This document shows, piece after piece, positions 27,668 to 36,474 of a stretch of DNA of 64,000 nt (within the stretch, counting starts at the first letter, position 1; each line of letters opens with the position of its first letter). Made by a program: the position numbers and the translations under genes. The stretch is from positions 62,001 through 126,000 of the forward strand of contig NZ_VYKJ01000011.1 in NCBI RefSeq assembly GCF_008710095.1, given 5' to 3'. Source of the stretch: Affinibrenneria salicis (GTDB lineage: Bacteria > Pseudomonadota > Gammaproteobacteria > Enterobacterales > Enterobacteriaceae). Under the pieces are notes generated by a model. That model worked only from the letters and a program-made list of their open reading frames with translations. It ran no database searches and was not told where the DNA came from.

Positions 27668-28519
27668 TTATCCTTTGGTGCTTCCAGAAGTCAGGCCGGA
27701 GACAAAATATTTCTGCAGGGCCAAGTAGAGAATCGCGACCGGCAGGGCGATCAACACCGCGCCCGCCGCATAGGTGGTGTAGCTGGCGCCCATCTTCTGC
27801 GCCACAAGGTTATACAGGCCGATCGGCAGCGTGTATTGGTCCGGGGTGCGCAGGATGGTGCTGGACAGAATGAAATCGCCCAGCGGGCCGGTGAATGAAA
27901 ACAGCGCGACCACGGCGAGAATCGGCCGGGAAAGCGGCATAATGATCTCGATAAAAATACGGAAGTTGCCCGCGCCGTCCATCCGCGCCGACTCATCCAG
28001 ATCCTTCGGGATCGCATCCAGATAGCCTTTCATCAGCCAGGTGTTCATCGGGATCATGCCGGCCACATAGATCAACACCAGCGCCATGTGGCTGTTGATC
28101 AGCCCCAGCAGTTGCGACAGAACAAAAATTGCGATCAGCGCCGAAAACTGCGGGATCATCTGCAGCAGCAGGAACAACATCAGGCCGTTGCGCCGCCCTT
28201 TAAAACGAAAGCGCGAAAAGGCGTAGGCGGTAAAGCTGACGCTAATCAGCGTCAGCACCATGGTCAGGAAACTGATCTTCATCGAATTCCAGTACCACGT
28301 CAGGTAGTTCACCTGGCCGTTAAACAGATCGGCATAGTGCTGGAACGACAGATTTTCCGGGATGATCGAACTGCTCAGCAGACTATTGCCCGCGTTCAGC
28401 GAAGCGCCGACGGTCCACACCAGCGGGTAGATGATGATCGTCGATACCGTAATAATCAGCAGCCAGGACAGGGATAGCCGCACCCACTTCTCTCTTTTGA
28501 TGCTTTTTGACGTTGCCAT
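27668..28519 (-). CDS. ganG: ABC transporter permease, MalG type
   Basis: The 283-residue inner-membrane permease has six hydrophobic segments and the EAA-loop motif GYLDAIPKDLDESARMDGAGNFRIFIEIIMPLSRP that docks the ATPase. I set the start at the ATG at 28519 (MATSKSIKREKW), 10 nt after the ganF stop, rather than the longer frame inside ganF. With GanF and GanK it should form the oligogalactan importer. Confidence 0.9.
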   Translation of the reverse strand: MATSKSIKREKWVRLSLSWLLIITVSTIIIYPLVWTVGASLNAGNSLLSSSIIPENLSFQHYADLFNGQVNYLTWYWNSMKISFLTMVLTLISVSFTAYAFSRFRFKGRRNGLMLFLLLQMIPQFSALIAIFVLSQLLGLINSHMALVLIYVAGMIPMNTWLMKGYLDAIPKDLDESARMDGAGNFRIFIEIIMPLSRPILAVVALFSFTGPLGDFILSSTILRTPDQYTLPIGLYNLVAQKMGASYTTYAAGAVLIALPVAILYLALQKYFVSGLTSGSTKG

Positions 28520-28529
28520 TGTGCTTCCC

Positions 28530-29852
28530 TTAAGCCATATCATCATTTTTGAATGAGCGGGTGGCGCGGAACTGCCACAGCGCGAGGCCCACCACGAAAA
28601 TGGACAACAATATGGTGATGGTGGCGGCGATCGCATACTGCGAGGACGACATGGTCAGCTTGTAGATCCAGGACACCAGGATATCCGTCCCGCCCGCGTT
28701 AGATCCGGCCACCGCCGGCCCGCCGTTGTTAAACAGATAGATAATGTTGAAGTTATTAAAATTGAAGGTGTACTGCGTGATGATGATCGGCGCGATGGAG
28801 TAAAGCACCAGCGGCAGCGTAATGGTGGTTAACCGGGTCCAGCTGCTTGCGCCATCCATGGTGGCCGCCTCGTACAAATCGTCCGGGATAGCCTGCAGTA
28901 CGCCGGTGGTCATCGCGAACACAAACGGGAAGCCGAGCCAGGTTTGCATCATAATCAGCGCGGTTTTGGTCCAGAACGGATCGGTCAGCCAGGCTTTCGG
29001 CGCGATGCCGAAGAACGCCAGAATGGCATTGTTAATCACCCCGAAGGTGTCGTTGAACATCCCGGCGAACACCAGAATGGTGACGAAACCCGGCACCGCC
29101 CACGGCAGGATAAAGATGGTGCGGATCAGCGGCTTAAAGCGTAAATCCTTTTGGTTGACCAGAATGGCCAGCAGCACGCCCACGGTACACTGCAGCGTGG
29201 TGGCCAGCAGCGTCCAGACCACCGTCCACTGCAACACATCGAGAAACGTTGAGCGCCAAATGGACAGGGTAAAAATATTAATGAAGTTTCTGAACCCGAC
29301 CCAGTCCACCAGCTTCGCCGGCGGCGTGTGGTACAGGTTGTAGTTAGTAAACGCAATGGAGAAACCAAACAGAATCGGGAAGATCACCACGAAGACCAGC
29401 AGAATAAATCCCGGGGTAATCATCAGGTAAGGGAAACCGTCGCTGAGCAGCATCTGGTACTGCCGCCGCACGCTATTGAGCGCCAGCCCCTCGTCCCGCT
29501 TTTTACCGTTCAGCCAGGCGTCGCGCAGAGACAGGTAGTACACCGTCAGCCCGAATGCGACGATCAGCAGGCTGATAATGCCTTCCGCCAGCAGGAAGAT
29601 GGAGTTGTCGCGCGGCACCTCTTCGCCGAGCGTATACAACCCCCACAGCCCTTCGGCCAGGAAATCGTAAAACACGCCGACAAAACTGCTGAGCAAAACC
29701 AGGAAGATAAGGCCTTTCGCCCACTGCCGGTGATAAAACTGGCCGAAGCCGGGTATCAGGGCAAACAACAGCGCGGCGACCGCATGACGGCTCCGGCCCT
29801 TACCGGCTGATAATTTCTCACTGGGAGTGATAATCACAAACTGCTCCTTCAT
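28530..29852 (-). CDS. ganF: ABC transporter permease, MalF type
   Basis: The 440-residue membrane protein has two N-terminal hydrophobic segments with a TM2-like ALIPGFGQFYHRQWAKGLIF stretch, then a six-helix permease domain with the EAA loop VLQAIPDDLYEAATMDGASSWTRLTTITLPL. The listed ATG at 29852 has its GGGAGG trapped 13-18 nt upstream in a hairpin; a GTG at 29837 has AAGGAG six bases before it and is a credible alternative start, giving 435 residues. Partner of GanG. Confidence 0.88.
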   Translation of the reverse strand: MKEQFVIITPSEKLSAGKGRSRHAVAALLFALIPGFGQFYHRQWAKGLIFLVLLSSFVGVFYDFLAEGLWGLYTLGEEVPRDNSIFLLAEGIISLLIVAFGLTVYYLSLRDAWLNGKKRDEGLALNSVRRQYQMLLSDGFPYLMITPGFILLVFVVIFPILFGFSIAFTNYNLYHTPPAKLVDWVGFRNFINIFTLSIWRSTFLDVLQWTVVWTLLATTLQCTVGVLLAILVNQKDLRFKPLIRTIFILPWAVPGFVTILVFAGMFNDTFGVINNAILAFFGIAPKAWLTDPFWTKTALIMMQTWLGFPFVFAMTTGVLQAIPDDLYEAATMDGASSWTRLTTITLPLVLYSIAPIIITQYTFNFNNFNIIYLFNNGGPAVAGSNAGGTDILVSWIYKLTMSSSQYAIAATITILLSIFVVGLALWQFRATRSFKNDDMA

Positions 29853-29855
29853 TTA

Positions 29856-29874
29856 ACGGGAGGTGGCCTCCCGT
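29856..29874 (-). promoter_or_regulatory. Hairpin immediately upstream of ganF
   Basis: ACGGGAGG / CCTCCCGT form a perfect 8-bp stem with a 3-nt loop, ending 3 nt before the ganF ATG. It overlaps the only GGAGG near that ATG, so it could limit ganF translation. Confidence 0.55.
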
Positions 29875-30023
29875 CAGACCGTTGACAAAGTAATCCGGTG
29901 CCCGCAACCCTCGCTAAAGCGGGGATTTTCTTGCCGGTTGACGCGTTGTTTAAAATGAATTCCTCACCGCGCAGGCAAAGGCCTGCAGGAATGACCGGCT
30001 AGCGTTCCCCTCTTTGTCAGTAA

Positions 30024-30050
30024 CCGAACGGCAGGAAACCTCCCGTTCGG
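30024..30050 (-). promoter_or_regulatory. ganE 3' hairpin
   Basis: An 8-bp perfect stem CCGAACGG / CCGTTCGG lies 18 nt after the ganE stop. With other hairpins in the 215-bp ganE-ganF gap (for example GCAGGC-AAAG-GCCTGC near 29970-29985), it may protect the ganE message and lower downstream expression, as at malE-malF. Confidence 0.5.
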
Positions 30051-30067
30051 TCAGGACGGACCCGGGA

Positions 30068-31303
30068 TTATTGATTACTGGCCTGCATCGCTTCGATTTG
30101 CATCTTGATCTGCTTGACCGCGTTATCCAGCGCCGCCTTCGGCGCCTGCTTACCGGTCATGCTCAGCTCAAGCGCGGCGTTGGCCGGCCCCCACACTTCC
30201 TGCATTTCCGGGATGCCGGGCATGGCGGTCGCCAGGCTGGCCTGCACCGCGACGGCGCTGGCGCGCTCATCGTTTTTAATCTGCGGATCGTTAATCATCG
30301 CCACCAGCGGCGGGATCTCTTTGGTGACCTGATAACGGGTTTTCACGTAATCCGGTTGATTGATGAACTCAATGAATTTTTGCGACAGCGCTTTATCCTT
30401 GCTCCAGGTGGAAACCACATAGCCTTTCACGCCGAGGAAGGAGTTCATCGGCTGACCGTTGGCCAGTTTCGGCAACGGCGCCACGCCGTAATTGATGCCG
30501 GCGTCGGCATACGGCTGGAAGGCCCAGGGACCGTTGATCACGGCGGCGGCTTTTTTCTCGGTGAACAGCGAATCGATAGCGTTCAGCCCGCTGTCGCCGA
30601 TAATGCCGGCCGGGAACAGGCCGTCAGCGTAGAACTTTTTCAGATCGCTCACCGCCTGCACGCTGCCCGGCGCGTTTAACCCGATATCCAGCGGATTCAA
30701 CCCGCCCTTGCCGTCCTGGGCGAAGATATAGCCGCCCATTGAGGCGATAACGCCCCAGCTGTAATAAATCTGATCGAATTTCGCCAGCAGGCCGTACTTA
30801 TTTTCCGCCCGCATTTTTTTCGAAAAGTCGTAGTAGTCATTCAGGTGAGCCAGCGGCTGCGCCAGCATGTCTTTGTTGTAAATCAGCACCAGTGTCTCCA
30901 CCGCCTTCGGTACGCCGTACACGGCGTTATCGATGGTAAACGCGCGGATCGACGGAGGGGTAAACGCCTCAATCTGCGCCGGCGCCAGCTTCATCGGCGA
31001 TAACAATCCCTGTACCACCGCCGCGCCAAGCTGATCGTTTGGAATGACCATAACGTCCGGGCCTATTCCTGCCGGGCCGTCCAGCCGCAGCTTCTCAATT
31101 TGTTGCGCGTAGGGCATCTCCAGCACATTCACTTTTACGTTGTACTGTTTTTCGAAATCACCGATAGCTTGCTTAATGCCATCGGACTTCTTGATGTCTT
31201 CCCAAACAGTAAGCTGCTGGTTTGACGCCGCGGCCGCGAAACCAGAACAGAGGCCGGTTGCCAGGGCAACCAGAATCAGAGCAGTGATCTTTTTAGTTTT
31301 CAT
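30068..31303 (-). CDS. ganE: Periplasmic oligogalactan-binding protein (MalE-like)
   Basis: The 411-residue protein has a signal peptide (MKTKKITALILVALATGLCSGFAAAA) and a MalE-type fold: LTVWEDIKKSDGIKQAIGDFEKQYNVKVNVLEMPYAQQIEKL, then PDVMVIPNDQLGAAVVQGLL. It should bind galacto-oligosaccharides and deliver them to GanFGK2. It is the first gene of the minus-strand operon, divergent from ganK, and 215 bp with several hairpins separate it from ganF. Confidence 0.9.
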   Translation of the reverse strand: MKTKKITALILVALATGLCSGFAAAASNQQLTVWEDIKKSDGIKQAIGDFEKQYNVKVNVLEMPYAQQIEKLRLDGPAGIGPDVMVIPNDQLGAAVVQGLLSPMKLAPAQIEAFTPPSIRAFTIDNAVYGVPKAVETLVLIYNKDMLAQPLAHLNDYYDFSKKMRAENKYGLLAKFDQIYYSWGVIASMGGYIFAQDGKGGLNPLDIGLNAPGSVQAVSDLKKFYADGLFPAGIIGDSGLNAIDSLFTEKKAAAVINGPWAFQPYADAGINYGVAPLPKLANGQPMNSFLGVKGYVVSTWSKDKALSQKFIEFINQPDYVKTRYQVTKEIPPLVAMINDPQIKNDERASAVAVQASLATAMPGIPEMQEVWGPANAALELSMTGKQAPKAALDNAVKQIKMQIEAMQASNQ

Positions 31304-31314
31304 ATCTCACCTAT

Positions 31315-31329
31315 TGTGAAGGTATTACA
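31315..31329 (+). promoter_or_regulatory. Candidate GanR operator upstream of ganE
   Basis: TGTGAAGGTATTACA differs from the ganL site by one base over 15. It lies 12 nt upstream of the ganE start, in the opposite orientation relative to its gene compared with ganL. Confidence 0.5.
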
Positions 31330-31474
31330 TTTTTATTGTTCACGTCCGGATTATCATTTCAAAGCCAGGCATACATCCTTAGCCTGTGGGCATTACAGGC
31401 GGCACGCGCCATCACCTCGCTTTGTTATACGCTACGCTGAGATAGCCGCCAACTCTATACATTTATCGCTATAG

Positions 31475-31490
31475 TGTGATCGTTATTGCA
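31475..31490. promoter_or_regulatory. Possible CRP site
   Basis: TGTGATCGTTATTGCA fits the CRP layout TGTGA-N6-TCACA with one good and one poor half-site. Catabolite control of galactan genes would be expected. Confidence 0.35.
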
Positions 31491-31661
31491 GAAATGAAAA
31501 ACGGAGATATGGCCTGAAATACAGCGCAGTTATAGTCATTTCAAGGCTTTTGAGTCGCGCCAGACAACGGATAATAATTGTTATACGTATTACATAATCA
31601 AGCGACGGCGTTAATCCACGCGGGCGGACTCGACCATTGATAACTTTCTGAGGATCAACAG

Positions 31662-32768
31662 ATGTCCAGCATAAGACTGAGGAATATCACCAAGCGTTTT
31701 GGCAAAACGGTAACGCTGCACGATATTAATCTTGATATTGAAAGCGGCGAGTTCGCCGTATTCGTCGGGCCGTCGGGCTGCGGTAAATCCACGCTGCTGC
31801 GCATGATCGCCGGGCTGGAGGAGATCAGCGAAGGGGATGTACTGATCGGCGACGAGCGCGTCAACGACGTGGCGCCGGCGCACCGCGGCGTAGCGATGGT
31901 ATTCCAGTCCTATGCGCTCTATCCGCATATGACCGTCGCCGAAAATATGGGCTACGGGTTGAAGGTCAACGGCACGCCGAAAGACGAGATCCTCCACCGG
32001 GTCGGCATGGTGGCGAAAACCCTGCAGCTTTCCCAACTGCTGGACAGAAAACCAAAAGAGCTGTCCGGCGGGCAGCGTCAGCGCACCGCTATCGGCCGGG
32101 CGATTGTGCGCAACCCTAAGGTATTCATGTTCGATGAACCGCTCTCCAACCTGGACGCGGAGCTGCGGGTAGACATGCGCTTACACATCGCCAAACTGCA
32201 TCAGGAAATGAAGACCACCATGGTGTATGTCACCCACGATCAGATTGAGGCGATGACGCTGGCCGATAAAATCGTGGTCATCAATGACGGTAAGGTAGAG
32301 CAGATGGGCCCGCCGATGACGCTTTACTACAACCCGGACAATAAATTCGTCGCCGGCTTTATCGGCTCGCCCAAAATGAATTTCCTGCCGGCGACCGTGG
32401 TGAGCTGGCAGCCGGAGGCGCTGACCGTCACCATCAGTCAGGGCAAAACGCTAACCCTTGCCCGCCGCACCAGCGAAGTCCAACCCGGCGATTCAGTCAC
32501 CCTGGGCATTCGGCCGGAACACCTGAGCACCACCCTTGATTCGCCGCTGCGCCTGGACTTTCACTGCGAGGTCGTCGAGCGCTTAGGCAACAACACCTAC
32601 CTGTTCGGCCAGTGCCACGGCCATGACGGCTTTAAAATACTGCTGTCGGGAGACGCCCACTTTCGCGCTTACCAGACATTGCCGCTGAGCTTCCACGCCG
32701 ATCAGTGCCTGGTCTTCGATACCAGCGGCATACGCATCAGCGCGGATATCCCGGTTCCCCATCAATAA
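31662..32768 (+). CDS. ganK: ABC transporter ATPase, MalK/UgpC type
   Basis: The 368-residue ATPase shows Walker A (GPSGCGKSTLLRMIAG), the signature LSGGQRQRTAIGRAI, Walker B (VFMFDEPLSNLD), the H-loop (YVTHDQIEAMTL) and a C-terminal TOBE/OB region (residues ~235-360) as in MalK. It energises GanFG. It lies alone on the plus strand, divergent from ganE, and could also serve other sugar importers as MsmX-like ATPases do. Confidence 0.91.
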   Translation: MSSIRLRNITKRFGKTVTLHDINLDIESGEFAVFVGPSGCGKSTLLRMIAGLEEISEGDVLIGDERVNDVAPAHRGVAMVFQSYALYPHMTVAENMGYGLKVNGTPKDEILHRVGMVAKTLQLSQLLDRKPKELSGGQRQRTAIGRAIVRNPKVFMFDEPLSNLDAELRVDMRLHIAKLHQEMKTTMVYVTHDQIEAMTLADKIVVINDGKVEQMGPPMTLYYNPDNKFVAGFIGSPKMNFLPATVVSWQPEALTVTISQGKTLTLARRTSEVQPGDSVTLGIRPEHLSTTLDSPLRLDFHCEVVERLGNNTYLFGQCHGHDGFKILLSGDAHFRAYQTLPLSFHADQCLVFDTSGIRISADIPVPHQ

Positions 32769-33167
32769 CGCGTCAGGGCGGGAACGGGCCCGGTCACATT
32801 GCGCCGCGCCGCCAGGGAATCAGTAACGTGGGAATCGCGCTAATACAGATCTCAGCCATTCCAGACGGGTGCGGGCCGTGGCCGACCACCTGATCGCACT
32901 GTTCGAAGCGCACGCCGATGAGCTGGCGGGCGGCGAAGTCGCAGACTCTCCGCCATAGCGGGCGCCGCCCGTTAGCCTCGGCAGAGTATCGACATCCCGC
33001 CCGCCGTCGGACCTGCGTTTTACCCGGAGAGGCATCCCGCGCTGGCCGCTCTGCTGTTGCTCCGCCTAATCGGCCGTTGTGGGTATCGTCACGCTCACCG
33101 GCGAATTGATTACACGCGCCCGCCCAATCGCCACGGAACGCCGCAGTACCCGCTTATAGCGCCAGAC
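32769..33167. other. Intergenic stretch after ganK
   Basis: No convincing gene is seen in these 400 bp; short frames lack start signals and family resemblance. The sequence leads into the small-RNA-like gene at 33168. Confidence 0.4.
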
Positions 33168-33192
33168 AAAAAAAATCCCGCCGCAGGCGGGA
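33168..33192 (-). terminator. Terminator of putative small RNA 1
   Basis: Perfect 6-bp GC stem CCCGCC/GGCGGG extended by an A-T pair, followed by a run of eight T on the minus strand. Confidence 0.85.
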
Positions 33193-33253
33193 AAGTCACT
33201 CTTAACAGGAATGGAGATAACAACATCAACAAGGGTGTAAAAAATAGTAGCAG
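33168..33253 (-). ncRNA. Putative small RNA 1 (about 86 nt)
   Basis: On the minus strand a TATACA -10 box (33260-33265) predicts a start near 33253, and an intrinsic terminator CCCGCC-TGC-GGCGGG followed by eight T ends at 33168. The body includes a G/U-rich stretch (CCTTGTTGATGTTGTTA) and CCATTCCTGT, both partly shared with the paralogue at 36475-36562. Upstream, TTAC-type direct repeats about 20 bp apart and TTAACCTTACT are also shared, suggesting a common activator. Size and form fit an Hfq-binding trans-acting RNA. I cannot match it to a named RNA. Confidence 0.65.
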
Positions 33254-33310
33254 CCAAAGTGTATAGAACTGTACCTGCTGAGTAAGGTTAATGGCCCGGA
33301 TGTAAAAGGT

Positions 33311-33339
33311 GATGGTCCGGGAGTCCGGGAGTCCGGGAG
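33311..33339 (+). repeat. 9-bp tandem repeat, three units
   Basis: GTCCGGGA-type units (TCCGGGAGT) are repeated three times in the short gap between the small RNA and the MFS gene. No function is evident. Confidence 0.7.
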
Positions 33340-33360
33340 CGCGGCCATCCGGTATCCCGA

Positions 33361-34548
33361 TCATTGTTTGCCCGCCGGATTGTCGGTACGGGCGCGTCCC
33401 CCGGCGGCCGACATAGCGCTGCGCCGGCCGGCGAGATGGCAAATCAGAGCGACGGCGGCCACGCCCGCCGCCGTCGGCCCCAGCGCCAGCGGGCTAAAAT
33501 AGCGGATAACCTGGCCGCCCAGCAGACCCGCGGCGCCAATCCCCAGGTACATGGCCGCCGCGTTTAGGGAAATAAGCAGTTGCCCCGCCTGCGGCGCGAT
33601 GCTCAGCAACCGATGCTGCTGAGCGGGCAGCAACAGCCAGCCGGCCCCGTTCCAGACAATAACGCCGAACAAGGCGCCGGCCGGAGTGACGCTTAGCCAC
33701 GGCAGCGCCGCCAGCGCCGCCATCACCACGCCCAGACTGAGTAAGGCCGTCGCCCAGGCCCCCCAGCGATCCACCAGCCAGCCGCTGAACAGATTGCCGG
33801 CCGTCCCGGCCAGACCAAACGCCATCAGCACCAGGCTCAGCCGGCGCGCATCCGCATGCAGCGTCGCCGACAGCAAAGGGCCGATATAGGTGTACACCGT
33901 GAACCCCGCCGTCATCGCCAGCAGCGTGACCAGCAATATCGCGCCGACGCCCGGATAGCGCAGCGCGCGCAGGCGTTCCCGCAGCCGGACTGGCGGCGAC
34001 GCGGGCAGATCGGGCAACCAGCCGAGCAGACCGATCGCCGCCAGCGCCGCCAGGCCGACCACCAGCCAGAGCGCCAGCCGGAAACCGCCGTAGTGCCCAA
34101 GCCAGGTGCCCAGCGGAACGCCGATAATGGTGGAGACCGTAATGCCGGCCATCACCAGAGACAGCGCCCGGCCGCGGCAGCGTTCGCCGGCCAGCATGAC
34201 GGCGGCGACGGAGGCGCACGGCGTATAGGCCGCGGAGGCGATCGCCGAGATAACCCGCGCGGCCATCATCTGACCATAGCTGTTCGCCAGCGCGCCGGCG
34301 ATATTTCCCACGACAAACACCAGCATCGCGCCCGTCAGCAGCCGGCGTCGGGACCAGCGGGCGGTCAGCGAAGCAATCAACGGACTGCTCAGGGCATAAA
34401 CCCAGGCGAACACCGTTACCAGTTCGCCGGCGGCGCTGAGGGTGACGTTTAGCTGCCCGGCCATATCCTGCATCACGCCGGCGATGACGAATCCATCAGT
34501 GCCAATGGCAAAAGTACCCAGCGTTAAAATAGCGATTTTCGGCCACAT
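33361..34548 (-). CDS. MFS efflux transporter (AraJ / Cml-like)
   Basis: The 395-residue protein has twelve predicted membrane segments and MFS drug:H+ antiporter motifs: GTFAIGTDGFVIAGVM at the start, SLTARWSRRRLL (motif A) and TVSTIIGVPLGTWLGHYGG (motif C-like). It resembles arabinose/chloramphenicol-type exporters. It is divergent from a MerR regulator, and its promoter has the 19-bp spacer with a dyad typical of MerR activation, so it is probably a compound-induced efflux pump. Confidence 0.86.
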   Translation of the reverse strand: MWPKIAILTLGTFAIGTDGFVIAGVMQDMAGQLNVTLSAAGELVTVFAWVYALSSPLIASLTARWSRRRLLTGAMLVFVVGNIAGALANSYGQMMAARVISAIASAAYTPCASVAAVMLAGERCRGRALSLVMAGITVSTIIGVPLGTWLGHYGGFRLALWLVVGLAALAAIGLLGWLPDLPASPPVRLRERLRALRYPGVGAILLVTLLAMTAGFTVYTYIGPLLSATLHADARRLSLVLMAFGLAGTAGNLFSGWLVDRWGAWATALLSLGVVMAALAALPWLSVTPAGALFGVIVWNGAGWLLLPAQQHRLLSIAPQAGQLLISLNAAAMYLGIGAAGLLGGQVIRYFSPLALGPTAAGVAAVALICHLAGRRSAMSAAGGRARTDNPAGKQ

Positions 34549-34579
34549 CTTTTCTCTCCTGGTATAACAAAGGAGAAAA

Positions 34580-34610
34580 GCTTAAAGTCTGACAATAGTG
34601 TCAGAGTCAA
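34580..34610 (-). promoter_or_regulatory. MerR-controlled promoter of the MFS gene
   Basis: On the minus strand TTGACT and TTAAGC are separated by exactly 19 bp, and the spacer holds the dyad CTGACA-CTAT-TGTCAG (34589-34604). This over-long spacing is the hallmark of promoters twisted open by MerR-family activators. Confidence 0.7.
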
Positions 34611-34628
34611 GGCCCTCCCGGAGGGGAA

Positions 34629-34979
34629 ATGAGAATCGGCGAACTGTCACGGCGCAGCGGCGTCAGCGCCAGGATGCTGCGTTATTACGAGCAGAAGGGG
34701 CTACTGCATCCTGTACGGCGCGAGTCAGGCTATCGCGAATATCGGGCCGCGGACGTCGTGCTGGCGACGCGTATCCGCACCCTAAGCGAAGCGGGCATGA
34801 CGCTGGCCGCCATCCGTAAGATTTCGCCGTGCATGGACGGACAGACGCTGTTCCGCCCCTGCCCTGAAGTGCGTAAGACGCTCAACGCCGAACTGGAAAA
34901 AATTCGGCATAAAATGGCCGCGCTGCAACAAAGCGGCGAAATACTCAGCCAGTATCTGGGGAAATTATCACAGGAGTAA
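34629..34979 (+). CDS. MerR-family regulator
   Basis: The 116-residue protein has the MerR winged helix (MRIGELSRRSGVSARMLRYYEQKGLLHPVRRESGYREY) and a dimerisation helix. A CPEVRKTLNAELEKI stretch with Cys residues at ~77 and ~86 could contribute to sensing, but no metal-binding CueR/ZntR signature is present at the C-terminus. GAGGGG precedes the ATG. It is divergent from the MFS gene it most likely controls. Confidence 0.88.
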   Translation: MRIGELSRRSGVSARMLRYYEQKGLLHPVRRESGYREYRAADVVLATRIRTLSEAGMTLAAIRKISPCMDGQTLFRPCPEVRKTLNAELEKIRHKMAALQQSGEILSQYLGKLSQE

Positions 34980-35093
34980 ACACGCCGGCGAGCGGATAGT
35001 CCAGGTCGGATAGCGCCAAACGCGCGACAGAGAGGTCCGCTGAACGCGCCTTTCCATCGGACTAGAAGTGCGTAACGCAGGAGAAAACCCGCC

Positions 35094-35768
35094 ATGACCA
35101 ACAATATTTACGAACGGCAGTATCAGTATTTAAAACACCATGGCCAGCGTGCCTGGAGCGGAGAAGGCTATGAGCGCGGCAGACAGGCGCTGACCGCCGT
35201 TCTGCAGTCTTTACGCGAAGATAAGGTGCTGCCCCCTCCCGGCAGCGTCTGTCTTGAACTGGGGTGCGGCAACGGCGCGATGGCTTCTCTGCTGCTGGCG
35301 CGCGCGGGCTATAACGTGCACGGCGTGGATATTTCCGCCACCGCCATCGAATGGGCGCAGGAATCATTTGCGGCCGAGGGTTTATCCGGCAGCTTCCGGC
35401 AGGGCGATGTCTGTACGCTTGACCAATACGCCGGCCGGCAGTTTGATCTGGTCTTTGACGGCAGCTGTCTGCACTGCCTGATCAACGATCAGCGCGCACG
35501 CTGCTTTAGCCAGATCGGGCGCGTGCTGAAAACGGACGGCATGTTCATCGTCAGCAGTATGTGCGGACAGCCGCAGCGGACGGAAGACCAGGAAAATTAT
35601 GATGCGCAGCACCATCATTTAATGCGCGACGGTCGTCCCTGGCGCACGCTGCGGCCGTTGCCGCGGCTGATCGACGAACTGGCCGACAACGGCTTCACCG
35701 TCTTCAGGACCGCCGTCAATCATAATCCATGGTGGGATCACGCCACGCTGTGTTGCCGGCTGGCGTAA
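35094..35768 (+). CDS. Class I SAM-dependent methyltransferase
   Basis: The 224-residue protein has motif I VCLELGCGNGAMASLLLARAG, the acidic HGVDIS after beta-2, and FDLVFDGSCLHCL for the post-motif region, as in Rossmann-fold methyltransferases of the TehB/UbiE-like type. The substrate is unknown. It stands alone between a MerR gene and a GNAT gene, with 114 bp before it. Confidence 0.85.
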   Translation: MTNNIYERQYQYLKHHGQRAWSGEGYERGRQALTAVLQSLREDKVLPPPGSVCLELGCGNGAMASLLLARAGYNVHGVDISATAIEWAQESFAAEGLSGSFRQGDVCTLDQYAGRQFDLVFDGSCLHCLINDQRARCFSQIGRVLKTDGMFIVSSMCGQPQRTEDQENYDAQHHHLMRDGRPWRTLRPLPRLIDELADNGFTVFRTAVNHNPWWDHATLCCRLA

Positions 35769-35880
35769 AGCCCCACCCGCCGGATGAGCTCCGACAACAC
35801 GACCGCGATGAGCGGACCGCGCGCCGCTGAACAACGAGCGGCGAACATGTGAACCCGTGGCAGTCGCCGGCATATTTATC

Positions 35881-36420
35881 ATGATGACACCAACCATACT
35901 GACCAGCAGATTATTATTGCGCCCGCTCGCGCCGGAAGATGCAGAGCCGATCCGGCTTCAGGCGGGCGACCCGCGCGTCGCGCGCTGGACCGCGAGTTTC
36001 ACCACGCCCATGAGCCGCGAACACAGCGTTGACTGGGTTAATCGCGCCATCGACGCCATGCGGGCGGGCCAGGCGATCACGCTGGCCATGACGCTACGCC
36101 CATCAGGCGGCTTTATTGGCGCGATCAGCCTGCGTCTGCCCGAACGGAGCGTCCCCTTTCTCGGCTACTGGCTGGGAGCCGACCACCAGGGTCAGGGATA
36201 TTGCAGCGAAGCGGTACTGGCGGTTCTGCGCTATGGTTTCACACAGCTGGGTCTGGAGAAAATCAGCGCGCGCTGTGATGCGAACAACCACGCTTCCGAA
36301 CGGGTGATGCTGCGCTGCGGCATGCGCCGGGAGCAAAGCGCGCCTCTCGCCGAGGCGGTAAAGGGACGCCAGATCAGCTTGCTCACCTACAGCATTAGCC
36401 TCAGCGACAAACCAGACTAA
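35881..36420 (+). CDS. GNAT-family N-acetyltransferase (RimJ/RimL type)
   Basis: The 179-residue protein begins LTSRLLLRPLAPEDAEPI and shows the acetyl-CoA binding region GYWLGADHQGQGYCSEAVLAVLRYGF and NNHASERVMLRCGMRREQ, which place it among the Acetyltransf_3 (RimJ/RimL-like) enzymes. Substrate not predictable; members modify ribosomal protein N-termini or small amines. I chose the ATG at 35881; a GTG at 35857 would add eight residues. It lies just upstream of the second small-RNA-like gene. Confidence 0.82.
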   Translation: MMTPTILTSRLLLRPLAPEDAEPIRLQAGDPRVARWTASFTTPMSREHSVDWVNRAIDAMRAGQAITLAMTLRPSGGFIGAISLRLPERSVPFLGYWLGADHQGQGYCSEAVLAVLRYGFTQLGLEKISARCDANNHASERVMLRCGMRREQSAPLAEAVKGRQISLLTYSISLSDKPD

Positions 36421-36474
36421 GCGAAAAAGCGGCGTATTCGGTAAGCGGAATTCGCCCGCGGCCAGCGTACGGGC

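Larger units (their letters stand above)
31304..31661. promoter_or_regulatory. ganE-ganK divergent regulatory region
   Basis: This 358-bp gap should hold the promoters of both the ganE operon and ganK. It contains the candidate GanR operator near ganE and a possible CRP site at 31475-31490. I see no gene in it. Confidence 0.6.

Noticed and set aside
33494..34219. 241-codon minus-strand frame
   Set aside because: An alternative frame within the MFS gene; Gly/Arg-rich with no membrane pattern.
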